A stretch of DNA of 56,619 nucleotides from the NCBI GenBank assembly GCA_028707695.1, contig JAQWAL010000009.1, forward strand, positions 1 through 56,619, in the 5' to 3' direction. Under the pieces are notes generated by a model. The model was not told the origin of the DNA. It did not search any database and worked only from the letters and a program-made list of their open reading frames with translations. The stretch comes from Bacteroidales bacterium. GTDB lineage: Bacteria; Bacteroidota; Bacteroidia; Bacteroidales; UBA932. Position 1 is the stretch's first letter. The number at the start of each line of letters is the position of its first letter. Position numbers and translations under genes: made by a program. Positions 8,771 through 17,530 of this stretch are shown here, one piece after another.

Positions 8771-9619
8771 TTAGGTTAGTCTTTTTGACTTGAAGCAGCT
8801 ATCGGGTATTTCAGGAATCACTTTTCGGGCCATCCTCTCCAGAATTGCGGTACTTCCCGAAGAAAAAAACTGAGTATCCATATAACAAGATTTGTAAAGG
8901 TTCACTCCCAAAATATTATCCCTTCCAATTGGATCTATCAACTTGTTTTCCTTTGCAACCTTGTACATATGCCTTGCCACAGCCGGGGCAGGATCCAAAA
9001 GAGTCACACTCTCCCCCGCAATCTTTTGAATTGCATCCCTTAGAAACGGATAATGAGTGCATCCCAAAACTATGTAATCTGCACCCATATCAACCATAGG
9101 AGAAATATACTTTTCGAGCAAATCCTCCACCTCTTTCCCGGAGGTTTTTCCCGATTCCACCAGCGGAACCAAGCCTGTTCCCACAACCTCCACTACCTTG
9201 ACATCAGAAGCAAATAAATTCAATGTCCTGTTGTATAACCTTCCCGATAATGTCCCCTTGGTGGCCAGGACTCCTATCACACCGCTTTTGGTCAAGGCAG
9301 CAGCCGGCTTAACTGCAGGTTCCATCCCGATAAAAGGTATTGCAAACCTCTCTCTTAAAGGTGCAATGGCAGCTGATGTTGCAGTATTACAAGCTATTAT
9401 AACCATTCCAACACCCTGCGAGATAAAGAATTCAGTAATCTTTGCAGACCTTTCGACAATCTCCTCTTCACTTCTTGGTCCGTAAGGAGAGTAAGCACTA
9501 TCTGCAAAATAGATAAAGTTATGTCCTGGCAGAATTTTTATTGCCTCTTTCCAGACCGAGAGCCCGCCGACCCCTGAGTCGAAAATTCCAATTGGTACTG
9601 TACCTGCTGGTTTAAACAT
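8771..9619 (-). CDS. murI: Glutamate racemase
   Basis: This enzyme makes D-glutamate for peptidoglycan. With the start at 9619 the product is 282 residues. The DSG motif is GIFDSGVGG at 11-19 and the catalytic cysteines are Cys77 (ACNTATS) and Cys187 (GCTHYP). An upstream ATG at 9664 would add 15 residues encoded by the terminator hairpin of the preceding gene, so I prefer 9619, which directly follows the T run of that hairpin. No promoter element was found for it. Expression may therefore depend on read-through from the ompH genes, and the start choice stays uncertain by those 15 codons. Confidence 0.93.
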   Translation of the reverse strand: MFKPAGTVPIGIFDSGVGGLSVWKEAIKILPGHNFIYFADSAYSPYGPRSEEEIVERSAKITEFFISQGVGMVIIACNTATSAAIAPLRERFAIPFIGMEPAVKPAAALTKSGVIGVLATKGTLSGRLYNRTLNLFASDVKVVEVVGTGLVPLVESGKTSGKEVEDLLEKYISPMVDMGADYIVLGCTHYPFLRDAIQKIAGESVTLLDPAPAVARHMYKVAKENKLIDPIGRDNILGVNLYKSCYMDTQFFSSGSTAILERMARKVIPEIPDSCFKSKRLT

Positions 9620-9650
9620 AAAAAAAGTCGCTACATTATTATGTAACGAC
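9620..9650 (-). terminator. Terminator after the second ompH, touching the murI start
   Basis: The minus strand reads GTCGTTACAT, a 4-base loop, then ATGTAGCGAC (arms 9641-9650 and 9627-9636, one mismatch in ten), followed by seven T. The next three bases are the preferred murI start codon. It could act as a partial terminator that sets how much murI-hppA is read from the bamA-ompH unit. Confidence 0.75.
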
Positions 9651-9673
9651 AGTAAAGTTAACAAAAAAGTTTT

Positions 9674-10231
9674 CTATTGAACAGGTTGCTGACCCATTTG
9701 TGCAGGTTTTTTATCTGCCGGGATATTCATTGCAGCTTTGGCCAATGGCAATATATCCAAACTCTGTACAGAATCGATGTAAGGTAAGGATCCCGAAGAA
9801 GTATCAAAAATGTAAACCAAGCCTTTTTCCTTTCCTATTTGTTGTATGACATTGTTAGCCTTCTCAATCACCGGTTGGAAAAGTGCTTGTTGCAATTGTT
9901 GGTACTCTTGGGATGCAGTTTGCTGATATCTTTGGATCCTGCTATCGAGATCCTGAAGCTCCTTGGTCTTTGCCTCCAAAATGGCTGCAGTCCAAGTTGC
10001 TTGTTTTTGCTGGTATTCGTTGTACTTTACCTGGAATTCGTTCTGAATTGATTGCAACTCCTGCTCCAGTTCGTTCGCATGTCTTTCAAGCAATACAAGT
10101 GCGCTGTCCCTTTCAGGCATCACAGAAATCAGTTCTTGAGAATTCACATGTCCGAATTTTTGCGTTTGTGCAAAACTGGAAGTTGCTGCAAATAATGCAA
10201 CGAATAAAAGGATTTTTGATAATTGTTTCAT
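9674..10231 (-). CDS. OmpH/Skp-family periplasmic chaperone, copy 2
   Basis: The 185-residue exported protein has a signal peptide ending near SSFAQ and the family start QKFGHVNSQELI. A long coiled coil rich in Gln, Glu and Lys follows (about 45-125). The end is the conserved EKGLVYIFDTSSG-type strand. Skp-like proteins hold unfolded outer-membrane proteins on the way to BamA. It lies 20 bases after copy 1 and is fourth in a uppS-bamA-ompH-ompH series typical of Bacteroidota. A strong hairpin terminator follows it. Confidence 0.9.
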   Translation of the reverse strand: MKQLSKILLFVALFAATSSFAQTQKFGHVNSQELISVMPERDSALVLLERHANELEQELQSIQNEFQVKYNEYQQKQATWTAAILEAKTKELQDLDSRIQRYQQTASQEYQQLQQALFQPVIEKANNVIQQIGKEKGLVYIFDTSSGSLPYIDSVQSLDILPLAKAAMNIPADKKPAQMGQQPVQ

Positions 10232-10251
10232 ATGGTAATTATAATTTAGTT

Positions 10252-10767
10252 TTAATTTAACAGTCCCAGACGTTTCATTACATCGGGTGTAATGTCAGCT
10301 TTGGGATCTTTGAATATGATTCCTTGTGATGCCGAAATATCAAACACCATATGGAGCCCTTTCTCTTTGGCTATATAATCTATAGCACTTTGCACCAGGT
10401 CCTTGACCGGATCCAATAACTCTTTTGATTTGGCAGACATGATACCGTCCTGTCCAAAAATTTCCTGCTCCCTCTCCTTGAGCGACCTCTCCTTGGATAT
10501 AATCTCGTTCTCACGTGATTGCCTTTGCAATTCATTCAAACGGGATTTTTCTGCCTGATATTGGTTGAACATGTTCTCGATTACCTTAACCTCATTTTGA
10601 AGCTGAGCATCATATTGGCTTTTTAGCCTCTCCAGCTGTTGCTGGGCTTGTGTGTACTCCGGGATCTCTTCCAATATGGTGACAGTGTTTACATATCCGG
10701 CATTTTGCGCTGCGGTTGCAATCGGTAACGAGAGCAATAAAACCGCCAAAAAGATTAACTTTTTCAT
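10252..10767 (-). CDS. OmpH/Skp-family periplasmic chaperone, copy 1
   Basis: The 171-residue protein has a signal peptide (LPIATAAQNAGYVN) and the OmpH pattern: NAGYVNTVTILEEIPEY, a central coiled coil (about 40-110), and the terminal EKGLHMVFDIS segment. It is a paralogue of the next gene and probably arose by tandem duplication; the two differ clearly in sequence. It starts 18 bases after the bamA stop, so it should be cotranscribed with it and serve outer-membrane protein delivery in the periplasm. Confidence 0.9.
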   Translation of the reverse strand: MKKLIFLAVLLLSLPIATAAQNAGYVNTVTILEEIPEYTQAQQQLERLKSQYDAQLQNEVKVIENMFNQYQAEKSRLNELQRQSRENEIISKERSLKEREQEIFGQDGIMSAKSKELLDPVKDLVQSAIDYIAKEKGLHMVFDISASQGIIFKDPKADITPDVMKRLGLLN

Positions 10768-10785
10768 AACAGATTGAATTATAAT

Positions 10786-13290
10786 TTAAAACTGTTGTCC
10801 TATTACAAAGTGGAAGTTTCCTCCACCCTTTTCACCTTCGTAAGATTTGTCAAAACCATATCCCCAGTCAATTCCCAGCATACCTACAATCGGCAATAGC
10901 ACCCTCACGCCAAAACCTGCAGACCTCTTGATAGAGAAAGGATTAAAATCTCTTATATCCGACCAGCTATTACCCCCTTCAAGGAAAACCAAAGCATAAA
11001 TTGTAGATTGGGGTTGCAATACAAGAGGATATCTCAGCTCTACTGTAAACTTATCATATACATTCCCGGCATAACTGTTTTCTTTCCTTGGTGTCAGGGA
11101 ATTATTCGGATAACCCCTCAATCCTATTGTCTCCGAACCGTAAGTATTGTAACCCGACATACCGTCACCACCTACAATGAAACCTTCAAACGGAGAGTAT
11201 CCAAGGTCCCTGTTGTATAACCCCAGGTAACCGAAATCGGCACGAGTCATCAACACCAAGTCTCCGGCAATACGATTGAAAGTAGATCCTTTGAATGTCC
11301 ACTTGTGGTACTCGATCCATTTGTACTTCTCTGCATCTGTCATGCTGCTGTAATCGGTATCTTTTGGCCTGAAAGCAGAGTATGGCGGAGTGATTTGCAA
11401 ACCAAACTGGAAATCCGACCCACTTCTCGGATAAACAGGCTGGTCGGTAGAATTCCTTTGCAACCTGATCTTCCAACTGATGTTGTTGGACAAACCATCT
11501 TTGAATATGAAATAGTAATCCCAGTCGGTAAGCTTGTAAGTCTGGGCACTGATTTCGTTGTACAAAATAAATTGGTTGTCCGGCCATTTCAACCTTGTTC
11601 CAATTCCGGTGGCAATACCATAGACCTCCATACTTTGTCCGGTATTCTGGTAAAAGTAATAAGAGTTGGTCTGACGTGTATAATACGTAGAGAACGTAAA
11701 TGAAGTTGGTTTGTTCCCAAATAGCCATGGCTCTGTAAAACTTGCAGAAAGAGCCGTATAGTATGTTCCATTTGTCTGGAACCTCACAGAAAGCTGTTGC
11801 CCGTCACCTAAAGGAACCGGCCTCCAAGCTTTTTTATCAAACAAATTGCCAATTGAAAAGTTGTTGAAGCTAATACCTAAGGTTCCGACAAAAGTATTAC
11901 CCCCCCAGCCACCGGCAATTTCAAACTGGCTATTGGATTTTTCCTCTACATTATAGGTAACATCCACAGTATTTGCATTTTCATTTGGAATAATACTGTA
12001 ACCGGTAGGAGACATCAGTTTTTCGGGGTCAAAATGCCCCATAGAAGAGAGTTCCCTCAAAGAGCGTTCCAGGTATGTTTGGCTGAAAAGGTAGCCTGGC
12101 CTGGTGTATAACTCCCTGCGGGCAATCTTTTCATTTGTCACATTGTTTCCATTTATTACTATCCTGTTGAAAACAGCAGGCTTACCTTCAAACATCCTCA
12201 TCTCAATATCCACAGAGTCACCAACTATGGACTTTTCCACCGGAATTACCCTGAAAAACAGGTATCCCTGGTCGCGATACATTTTTGAAATATTGCCATC
12301 TTCTGCCTCGAACAATCTTTTTTCCATAGAGACCACATCATAGACATCTCCTTCACCAATCCTGAGCACACTATTGAGTTGGTTCTCGTCGTAAATTGAA
12401 TTACCAGTCCATGTGATATTCCTGAAATAATACCTTTGGCCCTCTTCAATTTCAAAATCAATTGCAAGCCTCCCATCCTCTACATAGTATATGGAATCTT
12501 TCACGATTTTTGCGTCTCTGTATCCCAACTCACTATATTTTTGAAGCATGAGCTTTTTATCATTTTCGTACTCCTTCTCATTGAATTTTTTGCTGTTGAA
12601 AAAATTCCTGAGGCGCATATCCTTGGTCTTTTTTAATGCAGAGGCCAATTTAGAGTCCTTTATGTTCTCGTTACCAATGAAATTGATTTGCTTTATTTTT
12701 ACTTTGGTCTTCCGGTCAACGGCAAATTTCACCTGGACAGTATTTGTAAAAAGAGTGTCATCTTTTTGGATGACATTTACATCTGCTTGCTTGAATCCCT
12801 TGTCCTTGTAATATTTCTTTATAATATCCACAGAAGAGCTCAAGACATAATCGGACAACTCCTGCCCCCTGCGAAGTTTTAGACGTTCTTCCAATTCAGT
12901 CCTTTCTCCCGACCTTACACCTTCAAATTCCCAACGGGAAACGCGAGGTCTTTCCTGAAGATTCAGATTAAGGTAAACAGTATCTTTCACGGTGGAATCT
13001 ATGTAAAAAGCTACATCAGAGAAAAACCTTTGGGCCCAAATCCTTTTTATAATGGAAGATAAATCATCCCCGGGAATTTCAATTTTATCCCCTTTTGTTA
13101 TTCCGGTAAGGGAAATCATCTGCTCTTCTCCCAAATACTGCACCCCGGTCACAGAAATGCCTCCAACAACATATGTTTGGGGACTATTGTAATCAATAAC
13201 AGCTGTTCTGGGAGGAATTGTGTCTTGACCGAATACTCTTCCCATGGAAGAGATTATTAATGTTAGAATAATCAGTGGTATTGATTTCAT
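10786..13290 (-). CDS. bamA: Outer-membrane protein assembly factor BamA
   Basis: This is the core of the machine that folds outer-membrane beta-barrels. I place the start at 13290, where MKSIPLIILTLIISS begins a signal peptide ending near VFGQD. The frame is open for 66 more codons upstream, but those overlap uppS and look like shadow coding. The 834-residue product has POTRA repeats over about 40-430 and a C-terminal barrel that ends in Phe (FVIGQQF), as expected for a beta-signal. A TATCTTTG promoter element sits 24 bases upstream, so bamA can be transcribed apart from nadK-uppS. The BamD lipoprotein gene is elsewhere in this window. Confidence 0.95.
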   Translation of the reverse strand: MKSIPLIILTLIISSMGRVFGQDTIPPRTAVIDYNSPQTYVVGGISVTGVQYLGEEQMISLTGITKGDKIEIPGDDLSSIIKRIWAQRFFSDVAFYIDSTVKDTVYLNLNLQERPRVSRWEFEGVRSGERTELEERLKLRRGQELSDYVLSSSVDIIKKYYKDKGFKQADVNVIQKDDTLFTNTVQVKFAVDRKTKVKIKQINFIGNENIKDSKLASALKKTKDMRLRNFFNSKKFNEKEYENDKKLMLQKYSELGYRDAKIVKDSIYYVEDGRLAIDFEIEEGQRYYFRNITWTGNSIYDENQLNSVLRIGEGDVYDVVSMEKRLFEAEDGNISKMYRDQGYLFFRVIPVEKSIVGDSVDIEMRMFEGKPAVFNRIVINGNNVTNEKIARRELYTRPGYLFSQTYLERSLRELSSMGHFDPEKLMSPTGYSIIPNENANTVDVTYNVEEKSNSQFEIAGGWGGNTFVGTLGISFNNFSIGNLFDKKAWRPVPLGDGQQLSVRFQTNGTYYTALSASFTEPWLFGNKPTSFTFSTYYTRQTNSYYFYQNTGQSMEVYGIATGIGTRLKWPDNQFILYNEISAQTYKLTDWDYYFIFKDGLSNNISWKIRLQRNSTDQPVYPRSGSDFQFGLQITPPYSAFRPKDTDYSSMTDAEKYKWIEYHKWTFKGSTFNRIAGDLVLMTRADFGYLGLYNRDLGYSPFEGFIVGGDGMSGYNTYGSETIGLRGYPNNSLTPRKENSYAGNVYDKFTVELRYPLVLQPQSTIYALVFLEGGNSWSDIRDFNPFSIKRSAGFGVRVLLPIVGMLGIDWGYGFDKSYEGEKGGGNFHFVIGQQF

Positions 13291-13314
13291 TTGCACGTTA
13301 AAACTGTAAAACTG

Positions 13315-13322
13315 CAAAGATA
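13315..13322 (-). promoter_or_regulatory. -7 promoter element for bamA
   Basis: The minus strand reads TATCTTTG between uppS and bamA, 24 bases before the preferred start codon. This supports the shorter bamA start, because the longer frame would begin upstream of the promoter. Confidence 0.55.
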
Positions 13323-13348
13323 AATTTTTATTTGTATCCAAAGTCCCT

Positions 13349-14095
13349 TTATTTGATTTTATTAATCTGTTCTCCGGTCTTTCCGTATCTTCTTTCCCTT
13401 TCGGAAAAGGTATCGATAGCTCGCTTAAAGTCATTTTTGCGAAAATCGGGCCAAAGGATATCGGTAAAATAAAATTCGGTATATGCACATTGCCATAACA
13501 AATAATTGCTTATCCTCTGTTCACCACTGGTTCTGATTAACAAATCGGGGTCAGGTATACCGTGCGTACTCAACAAGGAGTCCATGAGCTCATTTGTCAA
13601 AGGAACATCCAAGGTAGCAGTCCCGTCATCAATCATATGAGCGTATTTCCTGGCGGCTTGAAGTATGTCCCATTTACCGCTATAGCTTAGGAAAACAATC
13701 AAAGTCAAATGGTTGTTTACAGAAGTAATCTTTTCAATTTCATCAATTTTTGCATTAAGGGTATCTGTCAGCCTGCTTTTATCCCCCACTACCCTGAATT
13801 TAATTTTATTATCAATAAGGGTTTTTTTCTCACTTATAATAGCATCAATCATTAGCTCCATCAGACCATTGATCTCACTTTGGGGCCTGTTCCAGTTTTC
13901 CTCTGAAAAAGCAAAAAGGCTCAGGAATTTAATCCCATTCTCTGCTGCAAATTCAGCAGCCTCCCTCACAGATTCAACACCAGCTTTGTGGCCTTCAAGC
14001 CTTTCCAACCCTCTTCTCTTTGCCCATCTGCCGTTTCCATCCATTATAATGGTTACATGTTCCGGAATTTTAGTCATCTTTATATTTTGAGTCAT
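13349..14095 (-). CDS. uppS: Undecaprenyl diphosphate synthase (isoprenyl transferase)
   Basis: This cytoplasmic cis-prenyltransferase makes the C55 lipid carrier for cell-wall and surface-sugar synthesis. The 248-residue protein has the substrate motif IIMDGNGRWAK with catalytic Asp19, plus FAFSEENWNRP and the C-terminal RTSGEQRISNYLLWQ and EFYFTDILWPDF segments. The ATG directly follows the nadK stop (no gap), so translation is probably coupled. A second Met at residue 7 is an alternative start and would be more usual in length. Confidence 0.95.
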   Translation of the reverse strand: MTQNIKMTKIPEHVTIIMDGNGRWAKRRGLERLEGHKAGVESVREAAEFAAENGIKFLSLFAFSEENWNRPQSEINGLMELMIDAIISEKKTLIDNKIKFRVVGDKSRLTDTLNAKIDEIEKITSVNNHLTLIVFLSYSGKWDILQAARKYAHMIDDGTATLDVPLTNELMDSLLSTHGIPDPDLLIRTSGEQRISNYLLWQCAYTEFYFTDILWPDFRKNDFKRAIDTFSERERRYGKTGEQINKIK

Positions 14096-14974
14096 TTAAT
14101 TATTTCTTTTATCCTGCCCCCACATGAGTTTCTCTTTCAATGCACCAATAAAGCCATCATTGGAAAAAGAGAGGTAATTCAATGTGAAATGTGCCTTGGT
14201 TATAGTGACAATCTCCTTATCCGGAATTACTACAGACCTGTTGTCCAAACTGATTATAGCCTCTTTCAATCGAGATTCAGTATAAATTTCTATTACAGAA
14301 TCATCCGAAACCACAAGAGGCCTGACGTTCAGATTGTGAGGAGATATAGGAGCCAATATCAGTGCTTTGACACCCGGTATTGCTATTGGACCTCCCACAC
14401 TCAACGAATAGGCAGTGGACCCTGTAGGACTAGATAAAACCAGACCATCCGACCAATAGGGGGGCAACATCTTCCCGTTTATCTTAACATGCACAGAGAG
14501 CATGAAAGGGTCCCTCCTCTGGAATGAAACCTCATTCAACGCATAATTGCAAAAGCCTGCCGGTATCATTGGTGAATTGACAGCAAGCACCCCTCTTTTT
14601 TCAATCTTGAACCTGTTCTCAAAGAGCAAATCTATCCAATCATTCCCTTCTGCGGCGTCAGTGCTTGTAAGAAAACCAAGTCTTCCAAAATTAATTCCGG
14701 CAACCGGAATATCCTTATCCAACACCAAGGTCAAAGACTCAAGGAACGTGCCATCCCCTCCGAAACAAAGGAAAAAATCTGTCGAACAAGGCAAATCGGT
14801 TGAATCAGTAAAAAAAAAGCCCTCTGGTACAGGAAAAGTATCATCCTGGAAGTCCAAATAAAATGGCTTGTGGTAGATAAGCTTTGCACCCCTGTTATCC
14901 AACTCTTTAAGAATATCAGTAAGCCTTTTTTTCCATTGATCCCCAATTTGCCTGGCAAAAATTGCTATATTCAT
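14096..14974 (-). CDS. nadK: NAD kinase
   Basis: This enzyme phosphorylates NAD to NADP in the cytoplasm. The 292-residue protein carries CFGGDGTFLES (the GGDG motif), INFGRLGFLT and the conserved STGSTAYSLSVGGPI loop. It is first in a minus-strand unit with uppS. The start codon is only 51 bases from the pdxJ start on the other strand, and a well placed promoter (TAATTTTG with TTTTG 22 bases farther upstream) overlaps the pdxJ promoter and first codons. NADP supply and B6 synthesis are thus transcribed from one small divergent region. Confidence 0.95.
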   Translation of the reverse strand: MNIAIFARQIGDQWKKRLTDILKELDNRGAKLIYHKPFYLDFQDDTFPVPEGFFFTDSTDLPCSTDFFLCFGGDGTFLESLTLVLDKDIPVAGINFGRLGFLTSTDAAEGNDWIDLLFENRFKIEKRGVLAVNSPMIPAGFCNYALNEVSFQRRDPFMLSVHVKINGKMLPPYWSDGLVLSSPTGSTAYSLSVGGPIAIPGVKALILAPISPHNLNVRPLVVSDDSVIEIYTESRLKEAIISLDNRSVVIPDKEIVTITKAHFTLNYLSFSNDGFIGALKEKLMWGQDKRNN

Positions 14975-14999
14975 TTTGAAAGTAAAATGTTTTAATCGT

Positions 15000-15034
15000 C
15001 AAAATTAAATAAATTTGTATCCGATATGACAAAA
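15000..15034 (-). promoter_or_regulatory. nadK promoter (-7 and -33 elements)
   Basis: The minus strand has TAATTTTG (15000-15007) and TTTTG (15030-15034) with a 22-base spacer, a good match to the Bacteroidota promoter. The -33 part lies inside the first codons of pdxJ. Confidence 0.65.
15010..15017 (+). promoter_or_regulatory. -7 promoter element for pdxJ
   Basis: TAAATTTG lies just 2 bases from the nadK -7 element on the other strand and ends 8 bases before the pdxJ ATG. The transcript would start at or next to the start codon. Confidence 0.6.
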
Positions 15035-15748
15035 CTAAGCGTAAATATAAACAAATTTGCAACGCTCCGTAATGCACGGGGTGGCAATATGCCCGATATA
15101 CTAAAAGCAGCAAAGGACTGCGAGAGATTCGGGGCACAAGGCATAACCGTCCATCCAAGGCCAGATGAAAGGCATATACGATACATTGATGTAGCCGAAT
15201 TGAAACCTGTATTGACCACTGAATTCAATATAGAAGGCAATCCTATCGACTCTTTCATCAAACTCGTGCTGGATAACAAGCCGGCACAAGTGACCCTGGT
15301 TCCCGACGCCCATGATGTCATCACATCCAACAGCGGCTGGGACACAATCAAACACAAAAAATTCCTCAAAGAGGTTTGTGCAATTTTCAACTCACAAGGT
15401 ATCAGGACATCTATCTTTGTAGACCCAAATCCGGAATTCATCAAACATGCTGCCGAAACCGGATGCTCAAGGATAGAGTTATACACAGAGAGCTATGCAT
15501 CATTATACCAAGAAGGTGAAAAAGAAAAGGCCATAGAACCTTTCTATAAGGCAGCCCTTGCAGCACAGGATGTTGGTCTGGGAATCAACGCGGGTCATGA
15601 CCTCAATCTGGAAAACCTGAGTTACTTTTACCAAAACATTCCAGGATTGCTTGAAGTATCTATTGGTCATGCCCTTATTTGTGATGCCATTTATTTAGGT
15701 CTGGAAAACACTATAAGAGCCTATCTTAGGCAGTTAAAAAATAATTAA
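15026..15748 (+). CDS. pdxJ: Pyridoxine 5'-phosphate synthase
   Basis: This TIM-barrel enzyme condenses 1-deoxy-xylulose 5-phosphate with 3-amino-2-oxopropyl phosphate to form pyridoxine 5'-phosphate. The 240-residue protein shows the family start [17 protein letters not shown], the catalytic [10 protein letters not shown] (His/Arg) segment, TEFNIEGNP, and the closing GHDLNLEN and [12 protein letters not shown] motifs. The N-terminus is anchored by the conserved VNINK motif, so the start is secure even though the promoter element is 8 bases away. The next gene follows after 29 bases with its own promoter element. Confidence 0.96.
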   Translation: MTKLSVNINKFATLRNARGGNMPDILKAAKDCERFGAQGITVHPRPDERHIRYIDVAELKPVLTTEFNIEGNPIDSFIKLVLDNKPAQVTLVPDAHDVITSNSGWDTIKHKKFLKEVCAIFNSQGIRTSIFVDPNPEFIKHAAETGCSRIELYTESYASLYQEGEKEKAIEPFYKAALAAQDVGLGINAGHDLNLENLSYFYQNIPGLLEVSIGHALICDAIYLGLENTIRAYLRQLKNN

Positions 15749-15756
15749 TATATTTG
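15749..15756 (+). promoter_or_regulatory. -7 promoter element for the third OmpH-like gene
   Basis: TATATTTG directly follows the pdxJ stop and ends 21 bases before the start at 15778. It may drive the run of genes to 20148. Confidence 0.55.
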
Positions 15757-15777
15757 TAGTTTAAATTAAAATCAAAG

Positions 15778-16386
15778 ATGAAAAACGCGTCACTAATCAC
15801 TAATGTAATTCTAGGAGCAGCTGTTATAGTGCTGTTTGTCTTACACTTCACTTCAACCTCAAAATCTGCCTCTCCAGGTGAGACCACCGGAACAGAAGCA
15901 GCCGTGTCGGGAGATATCGTATTTATCCAAATCGATTCCCTTATAAGCCAATACGACATGTTCAACGACCTGAAGTCCGAATTTGAGAACAAAGCCCAAA
16001 CAATACAGAATGACCTGAACAAAAGGGGACGCTCTTTGGAGAATGATCTTAAAGACTTCCAGACAAAAGTGCAAAAAGGTCTCATCACCAGGTCACAGGC
16101 AGAGGCACAGCAACAGCAATTAGCTCAAAGGGACCAAGAATTGCAAGGCTATGTGCAACAAAAACAAATGGAGATGTCCGAAGAAGAAGCAGTTCTTTAC
16201 AGAAGAGTCTTTGATGCATTGGACACATACCTCAAAAAACTAAACGAAGATAAAAAGTACTCGCTAATCATCAGCACATCAGGTTCTCCCAGCACAATTT
16301 TATACGGAGATAAGGCTCTGGATATAACACAACTGGTAGTGTCAGGCATGAACGATGAATATATCAAGACCAAATCAACAAAATAA
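15778..16386 (+). CDS. OmpH/Skp-family protein with N-terminal membrane anchor
   Basis: The 202-residue protein begins with one hydrophobic segment (about 8-25) followed by a Ser/Thr-rich stretch. An OmpH domain follows: DIVFIQIDSLISQYDM, a Gln/Glu-rich coiled coil (about 70-135) and the KYSLIISTSGSPS end strand. I see no cleavage site as clear as in the two ompH genes at 9.7-10.8 kb, so it may stay anchored in the inner membrane facing the periplasm. It is the third family member in this window and is likely an envelope chaperone. It leads a plus-strand run with the glycosyltransferase, purC and the LysM gene. Confidence 0.85.
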   Translation: MKNASLITNVILGAAVIVLFVLHFTSTSKSASPGETTGTEAAVSGDIVFIQIDSLISQYDMFNDLKSEFENKAQTIQNDLNKRGRSLENDLKDFQTKVQKGLITRSQAEAQQQQLAQRDQELQGYVQQKQMEMSEEEAVLYRRVFDALDTYLKKLNEDKKYSLIISTSGSPSTILYGDKALDITQLVVSGMNDEYIKTKSTK

Positions 16387-16401
16387 TCAAAATATACCTG
16401 G

Positions 16402-17520
16402 GTGAAAATTGCTATTCTATCTTGTTTTTACCCTTATCGAGGAGGCATAGCCCAGTTCAATGCAAATTTGCACCAAGAACTGGGCATTTCTCACACGGTA
16501 AAAGCCTTTAACTACAAAAGGCAATATCCCAAGCTACTGTTTCCTGGAAAAACGCAATATGTGACAGAGCAAGACAATGCACTTGTCATAGAGAGTACCC
16601 CTGTTTTAGATACAATCAATCCATTCTCGTATATAAAGACCGCAAAGGAAATCCGTGAATGGGAACCCGATTTGCTTCTGATGAGATACTGGATCCCTTT
16701 TTTTGCCCCATCGCAAGGATACGTTGCAAGACATATCTCAAAAAAGACAAAGGTCATATCCATTATGGATAATGTAATTCCCCATGAACAAAGATTTTTT
16801 GACAAACCATTCACAAAGTATTATATTGACTCAAATGATGCCTTTGTTGTACTTTCAGATTCGGTTGGGAAAGACTTGAAACAACTCCGTCCAAACGCAA
16901 AGGTTATCACAATCCCACATCCTGTTTACAACCACTTTGGACAAAAAACAACTCGTCAAGAGGCTATTGAGAAACTCAACTTGCTCCCCGGGAAAAAAAA
17001 CCTTTTGTTTTTCGGATTGATCAGGGATTACAAAGGGCTTGATATACTCATTGATGCTTTCTCTTTGCTGGATGATTCATACCAGTTGATTATTGCAGGT
17101 GAACCATATGGTTCTTTTGAAGGATATCAAAAACAAATTGCCACATCTAAAGCTGTATCCCGCATCAAGCTGTTTACTAAATACATAGATGACAGTCAAG
17201 TCCCTCTGTTCTTCTCTGCTGCAGACCTTACCGTATTACCATACAAAACAGCAACACAAAGCGGTATAAGTGCTATCTCTTACCATTTTGAAGTGCCATT
17301 ACTCACTACCAATGTGGGAGGGCTCAAAGAAGCGGTAGAAATACCAGGCACAGGAATTGTTGTGGATAAACCAGAAAGTGCATTGGTAGCAAACGGAATC
17401 GAAAATTTCTTTGAAAAAGAGAACAAAGAGTTTTTCATAAAAAATATAATGCGACAAAAAGAAGAGTTATCTTGGACAAAATTCTCTTCCAAATTAATAG
17501 ATTTTTACAAAACCCTATAA
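16402..17520 (+). CDS. Glycosyltransferase family 4 (group 1) protein
   Basis: The start is GTG, 15 bases after the preceding stop; the product [19 protein letters not shown] is a typical GT-B N-terminus with the glycine-rich donor loop, so this start is well placed. The 372-residue protein has the acceptor half up to about 170 and the C-terminal donor domain from about 195 ([20 protein letters not shown]), with a [20 protein letters not shown]-x7-E-like region near 290. It probably adds a sugar to a surface glycan or lipid. The acceptor is unknown, and no other glycan genes lie nearby. Confidence 0.88.
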   Translation: MKIAILSCFYPYRGGIAQFNANLHQELGISHTVKAFNYKRQYPKLLFPGKTQYVTEQDNALVIESTPVLDTINPFSYIKTAKEIREWEPDLLLMRYWIPFFAPSQGYVARHISKKTKVISIMDNVIPHEQRFFDKPFTKYYIDSNDAFVVLSDSVGKDLKQLRPNAKVITIPHPVYNHFGQKTTRQEAIEKLNLLPGKKNLLFFGLIRDYKGLDILIDAFSLLDDSYQLIIAGEPYGSFEGYQKQIATSKAVSRIKLFTKYIDDSQVPLFFSAADLTVLPYKTATQSGISAISYHFEVPLLTTNVGGLKEAVEIPGTGIVVDKPESALVANGIENFFEKENKEFFIKNIMRQKEELSWTKFSSKLIDFYKTL

Positions 17521-17530
17521 CCAATTAAAT

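Noticed and set aside
11186..11728. Long alternative-frame reading frames within bamA on both strands
   Set aside because: They lie fully inside a well supported barrel-coding gene and show no domain or start signals.
13291..13488. 66-codon N-terminal extension of bamA
   Set aside because: It overlaps uppS, precedes the bamA promoter element and has no signal-peptide character; the signal peptide begins at 13290.
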